From Flavobacteriaceae bacterium (GTDB lineage Bacteria; Bacteroidota; Bacteroidia; Flavobacteriales; Flavobacteriaceae), in contig PKDY01000046.1 of the NCBI GenBank assembly GCA_002862755.1, positions 62,001 to 126,000 on the forward strand: 64,000 nucleotides of DNA. Direction: 5' to 3'. Within the stretch, counting starts at the first letter, position 1; each line of letters begins with the position of its first letter. The position numbers were made by a program, and so were the translations under genes. Positions 50,679 to 60,189 of this stretch are shown one piece after another. Under the pieces are notes generated by a model. That model was not told where the DNA came from and did no database searches. It worked only from the letters and a program-made list of their open reading frames with translations.

Positions 50679-50963
50679 TTACAATACGTCTTGATATTCT
50701 GGTGTTTTTTCAAAAACTTTTTTCGCAAAAGGACACAAAGGGATAATTTTTAAGTTTTTCTCACGAGCAAAAGCAACCGCTTGAGCTACCATTTGTTTTC
50801 CAAAGCCTTTACCATTGTATGCTTCATTTACTTCGGTGTGATCGATGATTATTTTGTCACTACCGGCATAAACAAAAGTCATTTTTGCGGCTAATTTTCT
50901 GTCTACTTCAATGTAGAAGTAACCGTTTTTGTCGTTGGTTTCTAATTGGACTGTTGGTGTCAT
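50679..50963 (-). CDS. GNAT family N-acetyltransferase (YidJ-like)
   Basis: IIDHTEVNEAYNGKGFGKQMVAQAVAFAREK, IIPLCPFAKKVF. Confidence 0.9.
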   Translation of the reverse strand: MTPTVQLETNDKNGYFYIEVDRKLAAKMTFVYAGSDKIIIDHTEVNEAYNGKGFGKQMVAQAVAFAREKNLKIIPLCPFAKKVFEKTPEYQDVL

Positions 50964-50974
50964 AATTTGTATTA

Positions 50975-51691
50975 TTAATGTTCCATTGGAATTTCCATTA
51001 CTAAAAATTTAGCTGCAGTTACGGCCTTAATTTCGAGTGTATTGGTATTCCAAATTCCGATAGCATCTCTAGTATTTAGCTTTTCACCATTTACTTCAAT
51101 CTCTCCTTCAATTGTCATGATATAAAAACCATTACCTTCTTTTTTTAGAGCCAATTGTTTGGTAACATCTTGCTCAAAATCACTTAAATAAAACCACGCG
51201 TCTTGATGAATCCAAACGCCTTCATCTTCTGGATTAGGAGACAATATTTGAGCGAAATTATTTTTTTGTAACGATTGATCTAATGTTATTTGTTGGTAAC
51301 GAGGTGTTACATTTTCTTTGTTAGGAAATAACCAAATTTGGAATAATTTTGTTTGTTGGTCCGCATTAGGATTAAATTCGCTATGTCTGATGCCACTTCC
51401 TGCACTCATTACTTGAACGTCACCTGTTTTAATTGTAGCGGCATTTCCCATACTATCTTTATGTGCCAAATCGCCTTCTAAAGGAATAGTGATAATTTCC
51501 ATATTATCGTGGGGATGTGTTCCAAAACCCATTCCAGCAGCTATGGTGTCATCATTTAATACGCGTAATGCTCCAAAATGTACGCGTTCTGGATTGTACC
51601 AATTTGCGAAACTAAAACTATGCCATGCATTTAACCAACCATGATTTGCATTTCCTCTTGTGTTTGCTCTATGAATTACTGAATTTTTCAT
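50975..51691 (-). CDS. Pirin family protein
   Basis: GNANHGWLNAWHSFSFANWYNPERVHFGALRVLNDD, GTHPHDNMEIITIPLEG. Confidence 0.95.
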   Translation of the reverse strand: MKNSVIHRANTRGNANHGWLNAWHSFSFANWYNPERVHFGALRVLNDDTIAAGMGFGTHPHDNMEIITIPLEGDLAHKDSMGNAATIKTGDVQVMSAGSGIRHSEFNPNADQQTKLFQIWLFPNKENVTPRYQQITLDQSLQKNNFAQILSPNPEDEGVWIHQDAWFYLSDFEQDVTKQLALKKEGNGFYIMTIEGEIEVNGEKLNTRDAIGIWNTNTLEIKAVTAAKFLVMEIPMEH

Positions 51692-51774
51692 TTGTAAGAT
51701 TTTTTGTTAGGATAAAATGAAACAGTCTGAACGATTTCTTTACTGCTTCATTGTTGATTTTCAACTTATTTATA

Positions 51775-51822
51775 CAAATTTACAACCAACACACCTCTTT
51801 TGCCCTTAACCTAGATTAAGAA
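51775..51822 (-). promoter_or_regulatory. Pirin-operon promoter: TTCTTAATCTAGGTTAAG site (51805-51822) plus -7 box TAAATTTG (51775-51782)
   Basis: Same 18-bp site and spacing as the yceI promoter. Confidence 0.7.
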
Positions 51823-51827
51823 AAGAA

Positions 51828-52736
51828 TTATGGTTTTTTTTCAGTTCCATTGCTAATTTGAATGGGTACTTCATTGAGTGGTAAACCGCCTTTAATTCCA
51901 AAATCTAAGGTGCGAATAGGGAACGGAATCACAATCTCATTTTTATCATATGCTTTCTTAATTCTAATGATTGCCTCGCTACCTACTTTATTGTAAGCCG
52001 ATTGTTCAGGGGTATTTACCCACATGCGAACCGATAAATTGATAGAGCTGTCACCAAATTCGGTAAAAAATACTTTTACTTCATCTTCTTCCGATAAGTC
52101 GGGTATATCTTTAACAGCATCATACGTAATTTTTTGAACCTTTTCTAAGTCTTCACCATAAGACACTCCAACAGTTAAATCAAAGCGTCTTTTTCGGATG
52201 TGTGAATAATTTTCAATGGGATTTTGAAATACTTCTTTATTAGGAATAATAACAACCTGTCCTTTAAAAGTTTCCATTACTGTATCCCTAAGGTTTACTT
52301 CTGTTATTTTTCCCATATAATCTTTCACTTCAACAATATCACCTACTCGTAAAGGTTTTCGGAAAGAAATAAAAATACCCGACATAAAATTTGCTGCGAT
52401 ATCTTGGAAGGCAAAAGCCAATGCTAAACCTAAAATACCAGCACCCGCTAAAATAGAAGTCACCGCTTTGTCGAGTTTTAAAATACTCAAAACCGTAAAA
52501 ATCACGATTCCTATTACCGTTAAGTAGACAATAGAACTGAACAAGTTATTTAAAGTAATGTTTTTAGAAACCTTAGCAAAGAGTTTGTGTGCAATTTTGC
52601 GAATGAATTTTGCTATAAATAAGCCTAAAACTAACACAACAACTGCCAAAAAGATATTGGGTAATAATTTAATTAAACTTTCTAACCAATAGGTTAATTT
52701 TTCAGAAATTAAATCAGAAATTTTTTTGATATCCAT
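51828..52736 (-). CDS. Small-conductance mechanosensitive channel (MscS family)
   Basis: GAGILGLALAFAFQDIAANFMSGIFI, RKPLRVGDIVEV. Confidence 0.93.
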   Translation of the reverse strand: MDIKKISDLISEKLTYWLESLIKLLPNIFLAVVVLVLGLFIAKFIRKIAHKLFAKVSKNITLNNLFSSIVYLTVIGIVIFTVLSILKLDKAVTSILAGAGILGLALAFAFQDIAANFMSGIFISFRKPLRVGDIVEVKDYMGKITEVNLRDTVMETFKGQVVIIPNKEVFQNPIENYSHIRKRRFDLTVGVSYGEDLEKVQKITYDAVKDIPDLSEEDEVKVFFTEFGDSSINLSVRMWVNTPEQSAYNKVGSEAIIRIKKAYDKNEIVIPFPIRTLDFGIKGGLPLNEVPIQISNGTEKKP

Positions 52737-52945
52737 TTGTTTTCAATAAATAATTAAAGGAATAGAAATGTACAATTGATTTACTTTTTATAATGTAAAC
52801 CAACTCTAGTATTCAAATTTATATAAAATGTTTCTAAGTTAGAGGAAGACCTAGTAATTATGTAAAAGATTTCGAAAGTATTGAAACCGAAACGCTTGGC
52901 GAAAGGCTAATTTCGTGGATGACTAATACATTAAATAAACCTCTA

Positions 52946-53830
52946 ATGCCACACTTTAATAAGTTATTGATTGTAATGATGTTGTTCGTTTCTAAAACTT
53001 TTGCACAACAAACTTTTCACAACCCCATTATTAAGAAAACGATTTCTCAGCAATGGGAATTAGATAGTATCGATAGAAAAGGAACTTTTCGATTGGTATC
53101 GTATAGACCTATCTATTTTGCAGCTGCCCGATGGTCTACAAAAAAAAATGAAGCACCTTTTAATGAAAGTGGTGAATTTGCAACAGATGACACCAATATA
53201 TTTGATAATATAGAAGCGAAATTTCAAATTAGTTTTAAGACAAAAGTAGTGGAAGGTTTATTCTTTGGTAAGGGCGATTTATGGGTAGCTTATACACAAA
53301 AAGCACATTGGCAAGTATACAATAAAAAACTATCTCGTGCTTTTAGAGAATTGAATTATGAACCTGAAATTATTTTTAACTTCCCTATGTGCATCAGTTT
53401 AGGTGGCGGAAAAATTAGAAATTTTGGTTTTATTTTAAATCATCAATCCAATGGCAAAGATATTCCTACTTCTAGGAGCTGGAATCGTGTTATTTTTAAT
53501 ATTGGTTACGAATATAAAAACTGGAATGTTAATTTCAGACCTTGGTATCGCATGCCAGACAAAGAAGATGAAAATCCAGGAATTACAAAATTTATTGGAG
53601 ATGCGGAACTAGAAATAGGAGCAAATTTTGGCAAACATGAATTTTATACGATTATGTCGCATTCTTTTTCTACACTTAAAAAAGGGAATATTCAATTGAA
53701 TTATGTCTTTCCTATTCGCGGACATTTAAGAGGACATGCACAAGTTTTTCATGGTTATGGAGAAACGCTAATCGATTATAATGTGCGTCAAACTACTTTA
53801 GGTATCGGAATTTCTTTTGCCAATTGGTAA
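52946..53830 (+). CDS. pldA: Outer membrane phospholipase A
   Basis: FILNHQSNGKDIPTSRSWNRV catalytic motif. Confidence 0.85.
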   Translation: MPHFNKLLIVMMLFVSKTFAQQTFHNPIIKKTISQQWELDSIDRKGTFRLVSYRPIYFAAARWSTKKNEAPFNESGEFATDDTNIFDNIEAKFQISFKTKVVEGLFFGKGDLWVAYTQKAHWQVYNKKLSRAFRELNYEPEIIFNFPMCISLGGGKIRNFGFILNHQSNGKDIPTSRSWNRVIFNIGYEYKNWNVNFRPWYRMPDKEDENPGITKFIGDAELEIGANFGKHEFYTIMSHSFSTLKKGNIQLNYVFPIRGHLRGHAQVFHGYGETLIDYNVRQTTLGIGISFANW

Positions 53831-53865
53831 CATTTTAAAAGATTACCTATTGTCATTCGTTTTTG

Positions 53866-54060
53866 AGCTTCCAAAAAATACCTTGAAGCTTTGAATTATT
53901 AGCTTTAGGCTACTTATTTTAAGCAAAAAGGTATTAAATATCAGCAAAAAGGTATTTCTTTTAAGCTTTTTGCTCTGAAATAGCAGCTAAAAGGTATTCA
54001 TTATAATGTAAAAGCTATTTGTTTTAACCTTTTAGCTATTTGATAGCAACTTTGAGGTTA
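53866..54060. repeat. Degenerate intergenic repeat array (AGC-WAAAAGGTATT-type units, mainly 21 bp)
   Basis: AGC at 53866, 53887, 53901, 53922, 53943, 53964, 53985, 54013, 54034: all spacings are multiples of 7. Confidence 0.75.
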
Positions 54061-54078
54061 TTAATTGAAGGTATAACC

Positions 54079-54654
54079 TTATTTTCTCAACAAACGACTT
54101 TTCATTTTGCTGAAAAATTCTGGGGTTACCCCAATGTAAGATGCAATTTGTTTTTGCGGTACATTTTGAATTAAACTCGGATATCGATTGCAAAATTTTT
54201 CGAATCGTTCTTCGGCTGACAAACTCAAATTATCCATTAATCGCTCTTGGTGGGCAACCAATGATTTTTCCATTAAAATGCGAAAAAAACGTTCTAATTT
54301 TGGAATTTCATGATATAAAATTTCCTGATTTTCTTTGGATAACAAAACCACTTCCGCATCTTCTAAAACTTCAATAAATAAATTGCCTGGTTTTTGGGAA
54401 AGTAAACTGTACATGTCTCCAATCCACCAACCTTCGCAGGCAAAATGCAACACATGTTCGACAATATGATCATTAATATTAAAACTTCTTACAATACCCG
54501 AATTGACAAAATAAGAATGTTTGCATATTTCACCAGCACTATGCAGTAAGGTCTTCGCTTTGTATTCTTTGACTTCCGTTTTGGAAAGAATGAACTCTTT
54601 TTCACTATCGGTAAGCGGCGTTATTTTGGAAATATTGTCTAAAATTAAAGCCAT
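54079..54654 (-). CDS. Crp/Fnr family transcriptional regulator
   Basis: Cyclic-nucleotide-binding-like fold; C-terminal PQKQIASYIGVTPEFFSKMKSRLL. Confidence 0.88.
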   Translation of the reverse strand: MALILDNISKITPLTDSEKEFILSKTEVKEYKAKTLLHSAGEICKHSYFVNSGIVRSFNINDHIVEHVLHFACEGWWIGDMYSLLSQKPGNLFIEVLEDAEVVLLSKENQEILYHEIPKLERFFRILMEKSLVAHQERLMDNLSLSAEERFEKFCNRYPSLIQNVPQKQIASYIGVTPEFFSKMKSRLLRK

Positions 54655-54977
54655 TATTTTGTTGATTTGGGAAGCAGTTTAAATTGAGTCACTACAAAAA
54701 CAGTATCTTTTATAGTGCCAACAACTTCTGCTTTGCGAATTGCTTGACAAAAACCATCTTCGGCATGAGCGTCTCCATGTTTGTCGATATCAGTGCCTTC
54801 TACAAAATACGCTTTTCCGTCTATTCTAACAGCTAAATCACAACCGTTGCCTTTCATTCCAAATTGGCATTGCCCACAAGACGCTTCTACAATTTGTTTT
54901 TTTGGAGTTGTTTTTTTCTCTTGTGCATAGGTGAAAATGCATGTAAAAAATAGTAATACTAAATATGTTTTTTTCAT
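54654..54977 (-). CDS. DUF6370-like secreted Cys-containing protein
   Basis: VEASCGQCQFGMKGNGCDLAVRIDGKAYFVEG. Confidence 0.75.
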   Translation of the reverse strand: MKKTYLVLLFFTCIFTYAQEKKTTPKKQIVEASCGQCQFGMKGNGCDLAVRIDGKAYFVEGTDIDKHGDAHAEDGFCQAIRKAEVVGTIKDTVFVVTQFKLLPKSTK

Positions 54978-54980
54978 TTT

Positions 54981-56150
54981 TTAAGAATTTACAGTGATTA
55001 ATTTTGCTGTTTCTTTGGCTCTTTCTATAATCGTTTCAATAGGAATTTCTAAAGTGTCATGCGTTAAAACGACACCCATTCTTCGATACGGTCTAGAGGT
55101 GGGTTTTCCAAAAATTCTAAAATCAGTTTTGGATAATGCTGCTACTTTTTCAATACCGCTATAGGTGGGTTGACTTGAATTTTCTGAAGCTAAAATAACC
55201 GCGCTAGCCCCTTTTCTATCTAATGTAATTTCTGCAATTGGTAAGCCTAAAATCGCGCGCAGATGTAATTCAAATTCGTTGAAATTTTGCGTGTTGGCTA
55301 AAGTTACCATACCTGTATCATGGGGTCTTGGCGATAATTCAGAGAAATACACACCTTCTTTAGTTAGAAAAAATTCTACTCCAAAAAGACCCGCACCACC
55401 CAATGCTTCGGTAACTTTTCTTGCCATGTCTTGTGCTTCAGCAAGTGCCGCTTCAGAAATGTTTGCAGGTTGCCAACTTTCTTGATAATCACCTCTTTCT
55501 TGTCTGTGACCAATGGGCGCACAAAATAGAGTAGGCAAACCGTGATTTTGAGTTACAGTTAAAAGTGTAATTTCTGAATCAAAGGTTACAAAGGCTTCAA
55601 CAATTACTTCAACCACATCTCCACGAGAACCTTCAACCGCATAATTCCAAGCTTTTTCAATATCTTCTTTTGTTTTTACAGTAGATTGTCCTTTACCAGA
55701 CGAGCTCATCAAAGGTTTTATCACACAAGGAATACCAACTTCTTTTACGGCTTCTTCTAATTCTTTTGCAGTTGTAGCATAACGATAATTGGCAGTACGA
55801 AGGCTTAATTCTTTTGCTGCTAAATCACGAATGGCTTTTCGGTTCATCGTAAAATTTGCAGCTTTTGCTGAAGGAACCACAGTTATACCTTGTTTTTCAT
55901 AATCGTAAAAGCGTTCGGTACGAATAGCTTCTATTTCTGGAACAATAAAATCTGGTTGGTGTTTGGCAACAATTCGATCTAATTCTGCTCCATCCAACAT
56001 ATTTATTACTTCAAATTGGTGTGCCACTTGCATTGCAGGAGCATTTTCGTAGTTGTCCACTGCGATTACATGCTGTCCAATGCGTTGCGCGGCAATTACA
56101 AACTCTTTTCCAAGTTCTCCAGAACCAAGAAGTAAAATTTTTTTAGTCAT
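54981..56150 (-). CDS. purT: Formate-dependent phosphoribosylglycinamide formyltransferase
   Basis: [35 protein letters not shown]. Confidence 0.95.
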   Translation of the reverse strand: MTKKILLLGSGELGKEFVIAAQRIGQHVIAVDNYENAPAMQVAHQFEVINMLDGAELDRIVAKHQPDFIVPEIEAIRTERFYDYEKQGITVVPSAKAANFTMNRKAIRDLAAKELSLRTANYRYATTAKELEEAVKEVGIPCVIKPLMSSSGKGQSTVKTKEDIEKAWNYAVEGSRGDVVEVIVEAFVTFDSEITLLTVTQNHGLPTLFCAPIGHRQERGDYQESWQPANISEAALAEAQDMARKVTEALGGAGLFGVEFFLTKEGVYFSELSPRPHDTGMVTLANTQNFNEFELHLRAILGLPIAEITLDRKGASAVILASENSSQPTYSGIEKVAALSKTDFRIFGKPTSRPYRRMGVVLTHDTLEIPIETIIERAKETAKLITVNS

Positions 56151-56259
56151 TGTAGTGTGTGTTTCAGTTTAAGTTGAAACAAAATTAAGTTTTTAAAACG
56201 TAAAAAAAAATTGAACTCCTTTTTTTAAAGAGTTCAATTTTTTAGAAGATTGAATGAAA

Positions 56260-56601
56260 TTATTCTAGATTTTTAGCAATTTTAAAACCAGCTAACAATC
56301 CTAAACCAGCACAAATAAAAATGAAACTTGGGTAAATAGGTCCGTTTTCTATTTTAAACATATTATCAGCTACTAAAGCTAATAGTATTCCCGTACCAAT
56401 GCCAATCATTAAACAAGCCAGATTAATAACAATAATCTTCCAAATAGGGACACCTGAAGTGCTATTTGAAAAAAAGATGTTGGCATCAACTCCTTTTTCA
56501 ATAAGTGCTAATCGTTCTTTGTTGCGCGTGTTTAAGAACAAATAAAAGATTCCAAAAATGGATAAAAACATAACTGGCACAATAATAATTTCTGATCCCA
56601 T
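56260..56601 (-). CDS. DUF6249-like membrane protein
   Basis: TM segments, RNKERLALIEKG. Confidence 0.7.
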   Translation of the reverse strand: MGSEIIIVPVMFLSIFGIFYLFLNTRNKERLALIEKGVDANIFFSNSTSGVPIWKIIVINLACLMIGIGTGILLALVADNMFKIENGPIYPSFIFICAGLGLLAGFKIAKNLE

Positions 56602-56737
56602 AACTTTTCGTTTTTTAATTGATTAAATTGAATGTGTTTTTAGTCTATGACGACAAGAGTTAAATTCAGGTTACACTTTTTTTGATTTTTTTTAAAATGT
56701 TGTAACCAAAATAAGCAAATAGCAGTCTTACCTAAAT

Positions 56738-57328
56738 ATGATTCATACGGAAGATCAAATTTATATACAAAAAGTATTACAAGGAGATACACAATCTTTT
56801 ACTGTTTTAGTAGACAAGTATAAAGATTTGGTATTTACTATTGCTATAAGGATGCTTAAAAATAGAGATGAAGCAGAAGAAGCAGCTCAAGATATTTTTA
56901 TAAAAGTGTATAAATCGTTGCCAAAATTTCAAGGCAATTCAAAATTTTCCACTTGGGTATATAAAATTGCATACCATACTTGTTTGGATGTTTTAAAAAA
57001 ATATAAAAAAGAAAAATTAGCCGTTTCGTTGGAAGATTACAAAGGAAATGAAGTGTCAGAATTAGAAAGTGCGTTTCATGTATTAGTCCAAAAGGAACAG
57101 CAAGAAATAATTCAAAAATGTCTTACGATATTGCCTTATGAAGAAAGTATATTGTTAACTTTATATTATTATGAGGAGCAATCTTTAGAAGAAATAGCAA
57201 GAGTACTAAACATTAGTTCGAATAACGCTAAAGTGAAACTATTTAGAAGTAGAAAAAAATTGGAGACAATTTTAAGAATGCAATTACCAACAGAAATTAT
57301 CGAGAATTATGAAAGAAGAAATAAATAA
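56738..57328 (+). CDS. RNA polymerase sigma factor (ECF, sigma-70 family)
   Basis: DEAEEAAQDIFIKVYKSLPKFQGNSKFSTWVYKIAYHTCLD; SLEEIARVLNISSNNAKVKLFRSRKKL. Confidence 0.95.
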   Translation: MIHTEDQIYIQKVLQGDTQSFTVLVDKYKDLVFTIAIRMLKNRDEAEEAAQDIFIKVYKSLPKFQGNSKFSTWVYKIAYHTCLDVLKKYKKEKLAVSLEDYKGNEVSELESAFHVLVQKEQQEIIQKCLTILPYEESILLTLYYYEEQSLEEIARVLNISSNNAKVKLFRSRKKLETILRMQLPTEIIENYERRNK

Positions 57329-57713
57329 TGAAGATTTTATCAAGGAATTGATACGTAAATCCCATTTAGAATCACCGTCTGAGGGATTTACATTACAAGT
57401 AATGCAACAAATTGAAAAAGAGGTAGTTGTTCAAAAACTGTATACGCCATTAATAACTAAAAAAATGTGGCTAATAATTACTGTTTTATTTGCCTTTTTC
57501 TTAAGTATAGCCTTTTATTTTTTAGGAAATCTAGAAACTAAAAATACAACTGCATCCCTTTTTCAAAATATATTTCAAAATAGCTGGGATCAATTATTTT
57601 TGAGCATTAGATTTTCAAAAACCCTTACTTTTTCTCTAGTCCTATTTTTTATATTTAGTCTTTTACAAATGTTTTTTATTACGTCTTATTTTAATCGAAA
57701 GACAAAATTATAA
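57309..57713 (+). CDS. Putative anti-sigma-like membrane protein
   Basis: Overlaps ECF gene by 20 nt; two TM segments. Confidence 0.6.
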   Translation: MKEEINNEDFIKELIRKSHLESPSEGFTLQVMQQIEKEVVVQKLYTPLITKKMWLIITVLFAFFLSIAFYFLGNLETKNTTASLFQNIFQNSWDQLFLSIRFSKTLTFSLVLFFIFSLLQMFFITSYFNRKTKL

Positions 57714-57736
57714 AGTAAAACAAATCGATAATAAAT

Positions 57737-57764
57737 GAAAGCGAACTATTAGTTCGCTTTTTTT
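57737..57764. terminator. Terminator hairpin
   Basis: AAAGCGAACTATTAGTTCGCTTTTTTT. Confidence 0.85.
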
Positions 57765-57823
57765 GTAACCAAAATACGTTTCTTAAAGTCTAAAAAAGTA
57801 ATCATCATCAATCAAAAATATAT

Positions 57824-58882
57824 ATGAGAACAGTTACAAGCCTTTTTCTAATTGCTTTTTTGGTAATTCAGAGGAATAGTTATTCGCAAGTTGCTACATC
57901 TAAAATAGATAGTATTATTGGTCAGACATTTAATGAAAATGAGCCTGGAGGTGTTTTTTTGGTAGCAAAAGGTCAAGAAGTTCTCTATAGAAAAGCTTTT
58001 GGTAAAGCCAATTTAGAATTAGATGTTAGGATGCAACCTGATTTTGTTTTTGAAATCGGTTCCATGACAAAACAGTTTACAGCAGTTGCAATTGCCATGC
58101 TAGAAGAGCAAGGAAAATTAGATTTTGAAGATGAAATTGTAAAATATATTCCAGATTACCCCACTCAAGGTAATAAAATTACGATTCATCATTTGTTAAC
58201 ACATACTTCAGGAATTAAAGATTTTACAAAGATAAAAGCCATCCATGAAATTGCTAAAAAAGAAGTAGCACCTCAAGAATTGATTGCCTTTTTTAAAGAA
58301 GAACCAATGGATTTTAAACCAGGAGAAATGTATAAATACAATAACTCAGGTTATGTTATTTTAGGTTCTATTATTGAAATTATTTCGGGTCAATCCTATG
58401 CTGAATTTATTCAAGAAAATATTTTTAAGCCTTTAAATATGAGTTCTTCCTCGTATGGGAGTCATGAAAAAATAATTAAAAAAAGAGCTTCGGGTTATCA
58501 TCTAAAAGAAGAATTCGTCAACAATAGATTCATTAGTTTTAGTTTGCCATATGCTTCAGGATCTTTATTGTCTACTGTAGATGATTTACTGAAATGGCAA
58601 ATTGCTCTTGAAGCACATACATTGGTAAAACAAGAAACAAGCGAGAAGATTTTTAAAAATTATACGTTAAATAACGGAGAAGCAATAGCGTATGGATATG
58701 GTTGGCATATTATCAAAACAGAGGAAAGACTTTCCTTTGAACATGGTGGTAGTATTTTTGGTTTTAAGTCGATGGCTGTGTATTTGCCTGAAGAAAAAAT
58801 GTATGTAGTAGGATTAAGTAATTGTGATTGTCATTCTCCTACAACAATTGTGAAAGATATTGCTTCTTTATATAGAAATTAA
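57824..58882 (+). CDS. Serine hydrolase, beta-lactamase class C family
   Basis: FEIGSMTKQFTAVAIAMLEEQGKLDFED, YNNSGYVILG, HGGSIFGF. Confidence 0.92.
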   Translation: MRTVTSLFLIAFLVIQRNSYSQVATSKIDSIIGQTFNENEPGGVFLVAKGQEVLYRKAFGKANLELDVRMQPDFVFEIGSMTKQFTAVAIAMLEEQGKLDFEDEIVKYIPDYPTQGNKITIHHLLTHTSGIKDFTKIKAIHEIAKKEVAPQELIAFFKEEPMDFKPGEMYKYNNSGYVILGSIIEIISGQSYAEFIQENIFKPLNMSSSSYGSHEKIIKKRASGYHLKEEFVNNRFISFSLPYASGSLLSTVDDLLKWQIALEAHTLVKQETSEKIFKNYTLNNGEAIAYGYGWHIIKTEERLSFEHGGSIFGFKSMAVYLPEEKMYVVGLSNCDCHSPTTIVKDIASLYRN

Positions 58883-58895
58883 TTCTTCTTAAATG

Positions 58896-58925
58896 AAAAA
58901 GGAAACCTAAATCGGTTTCCTTTTT
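58896..58925. terminator. Terminator hairpin
   Basis: AAAAAGGAAACCTAAATCGGTTTCCTTTTT. Confidence 0.85.
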
Positions 58926-58949
58926 ATATATCTATTATCTATTACAATA

Positions 58950-60134
58950 TTAAGATAAAGCTTCTTTTATTCTACGTAAAGCTTCTTTTAATAAATCTTC
59001 GCTAGTTGCATAAGAAAAACGAATACAATTTGGATTTCCAAATGCTTCACCAGTTACAGTCGCAACATTGGCTTCTGCTAAAAGATACATAGAGAAATCG
59101 GTTGCGTTTTCGATTTTAGTTCCTTTTAATGTTTTACCAAAGAATTCAGACACATCTGGAAATACGTAAAATGCACCTTCAGGAACATTAATTTTTAAAC
59201 CTGGAATTTCACGAATTAATCCTACTACTAAATCTCTTCTTTTGTGGAAGGCATCTACCATATGGTTTAATACTTTTGGATCTGCTTCCACAGCTGTAAT
59301 AGTTGCTCTTTGTGCAATACTATTAGCACCGCTGGTTACTTGTCCTTGAATTTTAGTACATGCTTTCGCAATAAATTCGGGAGCACCAATGTAGCCAATT
59401 CTCCATCCTGTCATCGCAAATGCTTTTGCTACTCCATTAACGGTAATTGTTCTTTCTTGCATACCAGGGATAGAACCAATACTACAAAATGTTCCAGAGA
59501 AATTAATGTGTTCGTAAATTTCGTCAGAAACGACATAAATATTAGGATGTTTTTCTAAAACCTTACAAATGGCTGTTAATTCTTCTTTGTTATAAACAGA
59601 ACCGCTTGGGTTACAAGGAGAACTAAACCACATCATTTTTGTTTTCGGAGTAATTGCTTTCTCCAATTGTTCTGGAGTTATTTTAAAATCGCTTTCGACT
59701 GAAGTGGGTACTTCAACTGGTGTACCACCCGAAAGTTTGATAATTTCAAAATACGATACCCAATAAGGAGCGGGTAAAATAACTTCGTCTCCTTCGTTTA
59801 ACATTACCTGAGCAATATTATATAAGGATTGTTTTGCTCCTGTTGAAACCACAATGTTTGCAGGTTTATAATCTAAATCATTATCACGTTTGAATTTTTT
59901 ACAAATCGCTTCTTTTAATTCAACATAACCGTCAACAGGACTGTAGGTGCTGTAATTTTCGTCAATTGCTTTTTTGGCTGCCTCTTTAATGAAATCAGGT
60001 GTGTTAAAATCAGGTTCACCTAAACTTAAGCTAATAATATCTTTTCCTTGTGCTTTTAATTCTCTAGCTAAAGCGGCCATTGCTAGTGTTTGCGATGTAG
60101 ATAAATTGTTAATTCTATCTGATAATGCGTTCAT
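58950..60134 (-). CDS. Pyridoxal phosphate-dependent aminotransferase (aspartate aminotransferase-like)
   Basis: SLGEPDFNTPDFIKEAA, GVAKAFAMTGWRIGYI. Confidence 0.93.
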   Translation of the reverse strand: MNALSDRINNLSTSQTLAMAALARELKAQGKDIISLSLGEPDFNTPDFIKEAAKKAIDENYSTYSPVDGYVELKEAICKKFKRDNDLDYKPANIVVSTGAKQSLYNIAQVMLNEGDEVILPAPYWVSYFEIIKLSGGTPVEVPTSVESDFKITPEQLEKAITPKTKMMWFSSPCNPSGSVYNKEELTAICKVLEKHPNIYVVSDEIYEHINFSGTFCSIGSIPGMQERTITVNGVAKAFAMTGWRIGYIGAPEFIAKACTKIQGQVTSGANSIAQRATITAVEADPKVLNHMVDAFHKRRDLVVGLIREIPGLKINVPEGAFYVFPDVSEFFGKTLKGTKIENATDFSMYLLAEANVATVTGEAFGNPNCIRFSYATSEDLLKEALRRIKEALS

Positions 60135-60189
60135 TGTGTAGTTTGTTATTATAGTTTATAGAAAAGACGCGATTGCTCGCGTCTCAATT

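Noticed and set aside
53866-54060. CRISPR array
   Set aside because: Units are degenerate, adjacent without unique spacers, occur in both orientations, and no cas genes are present
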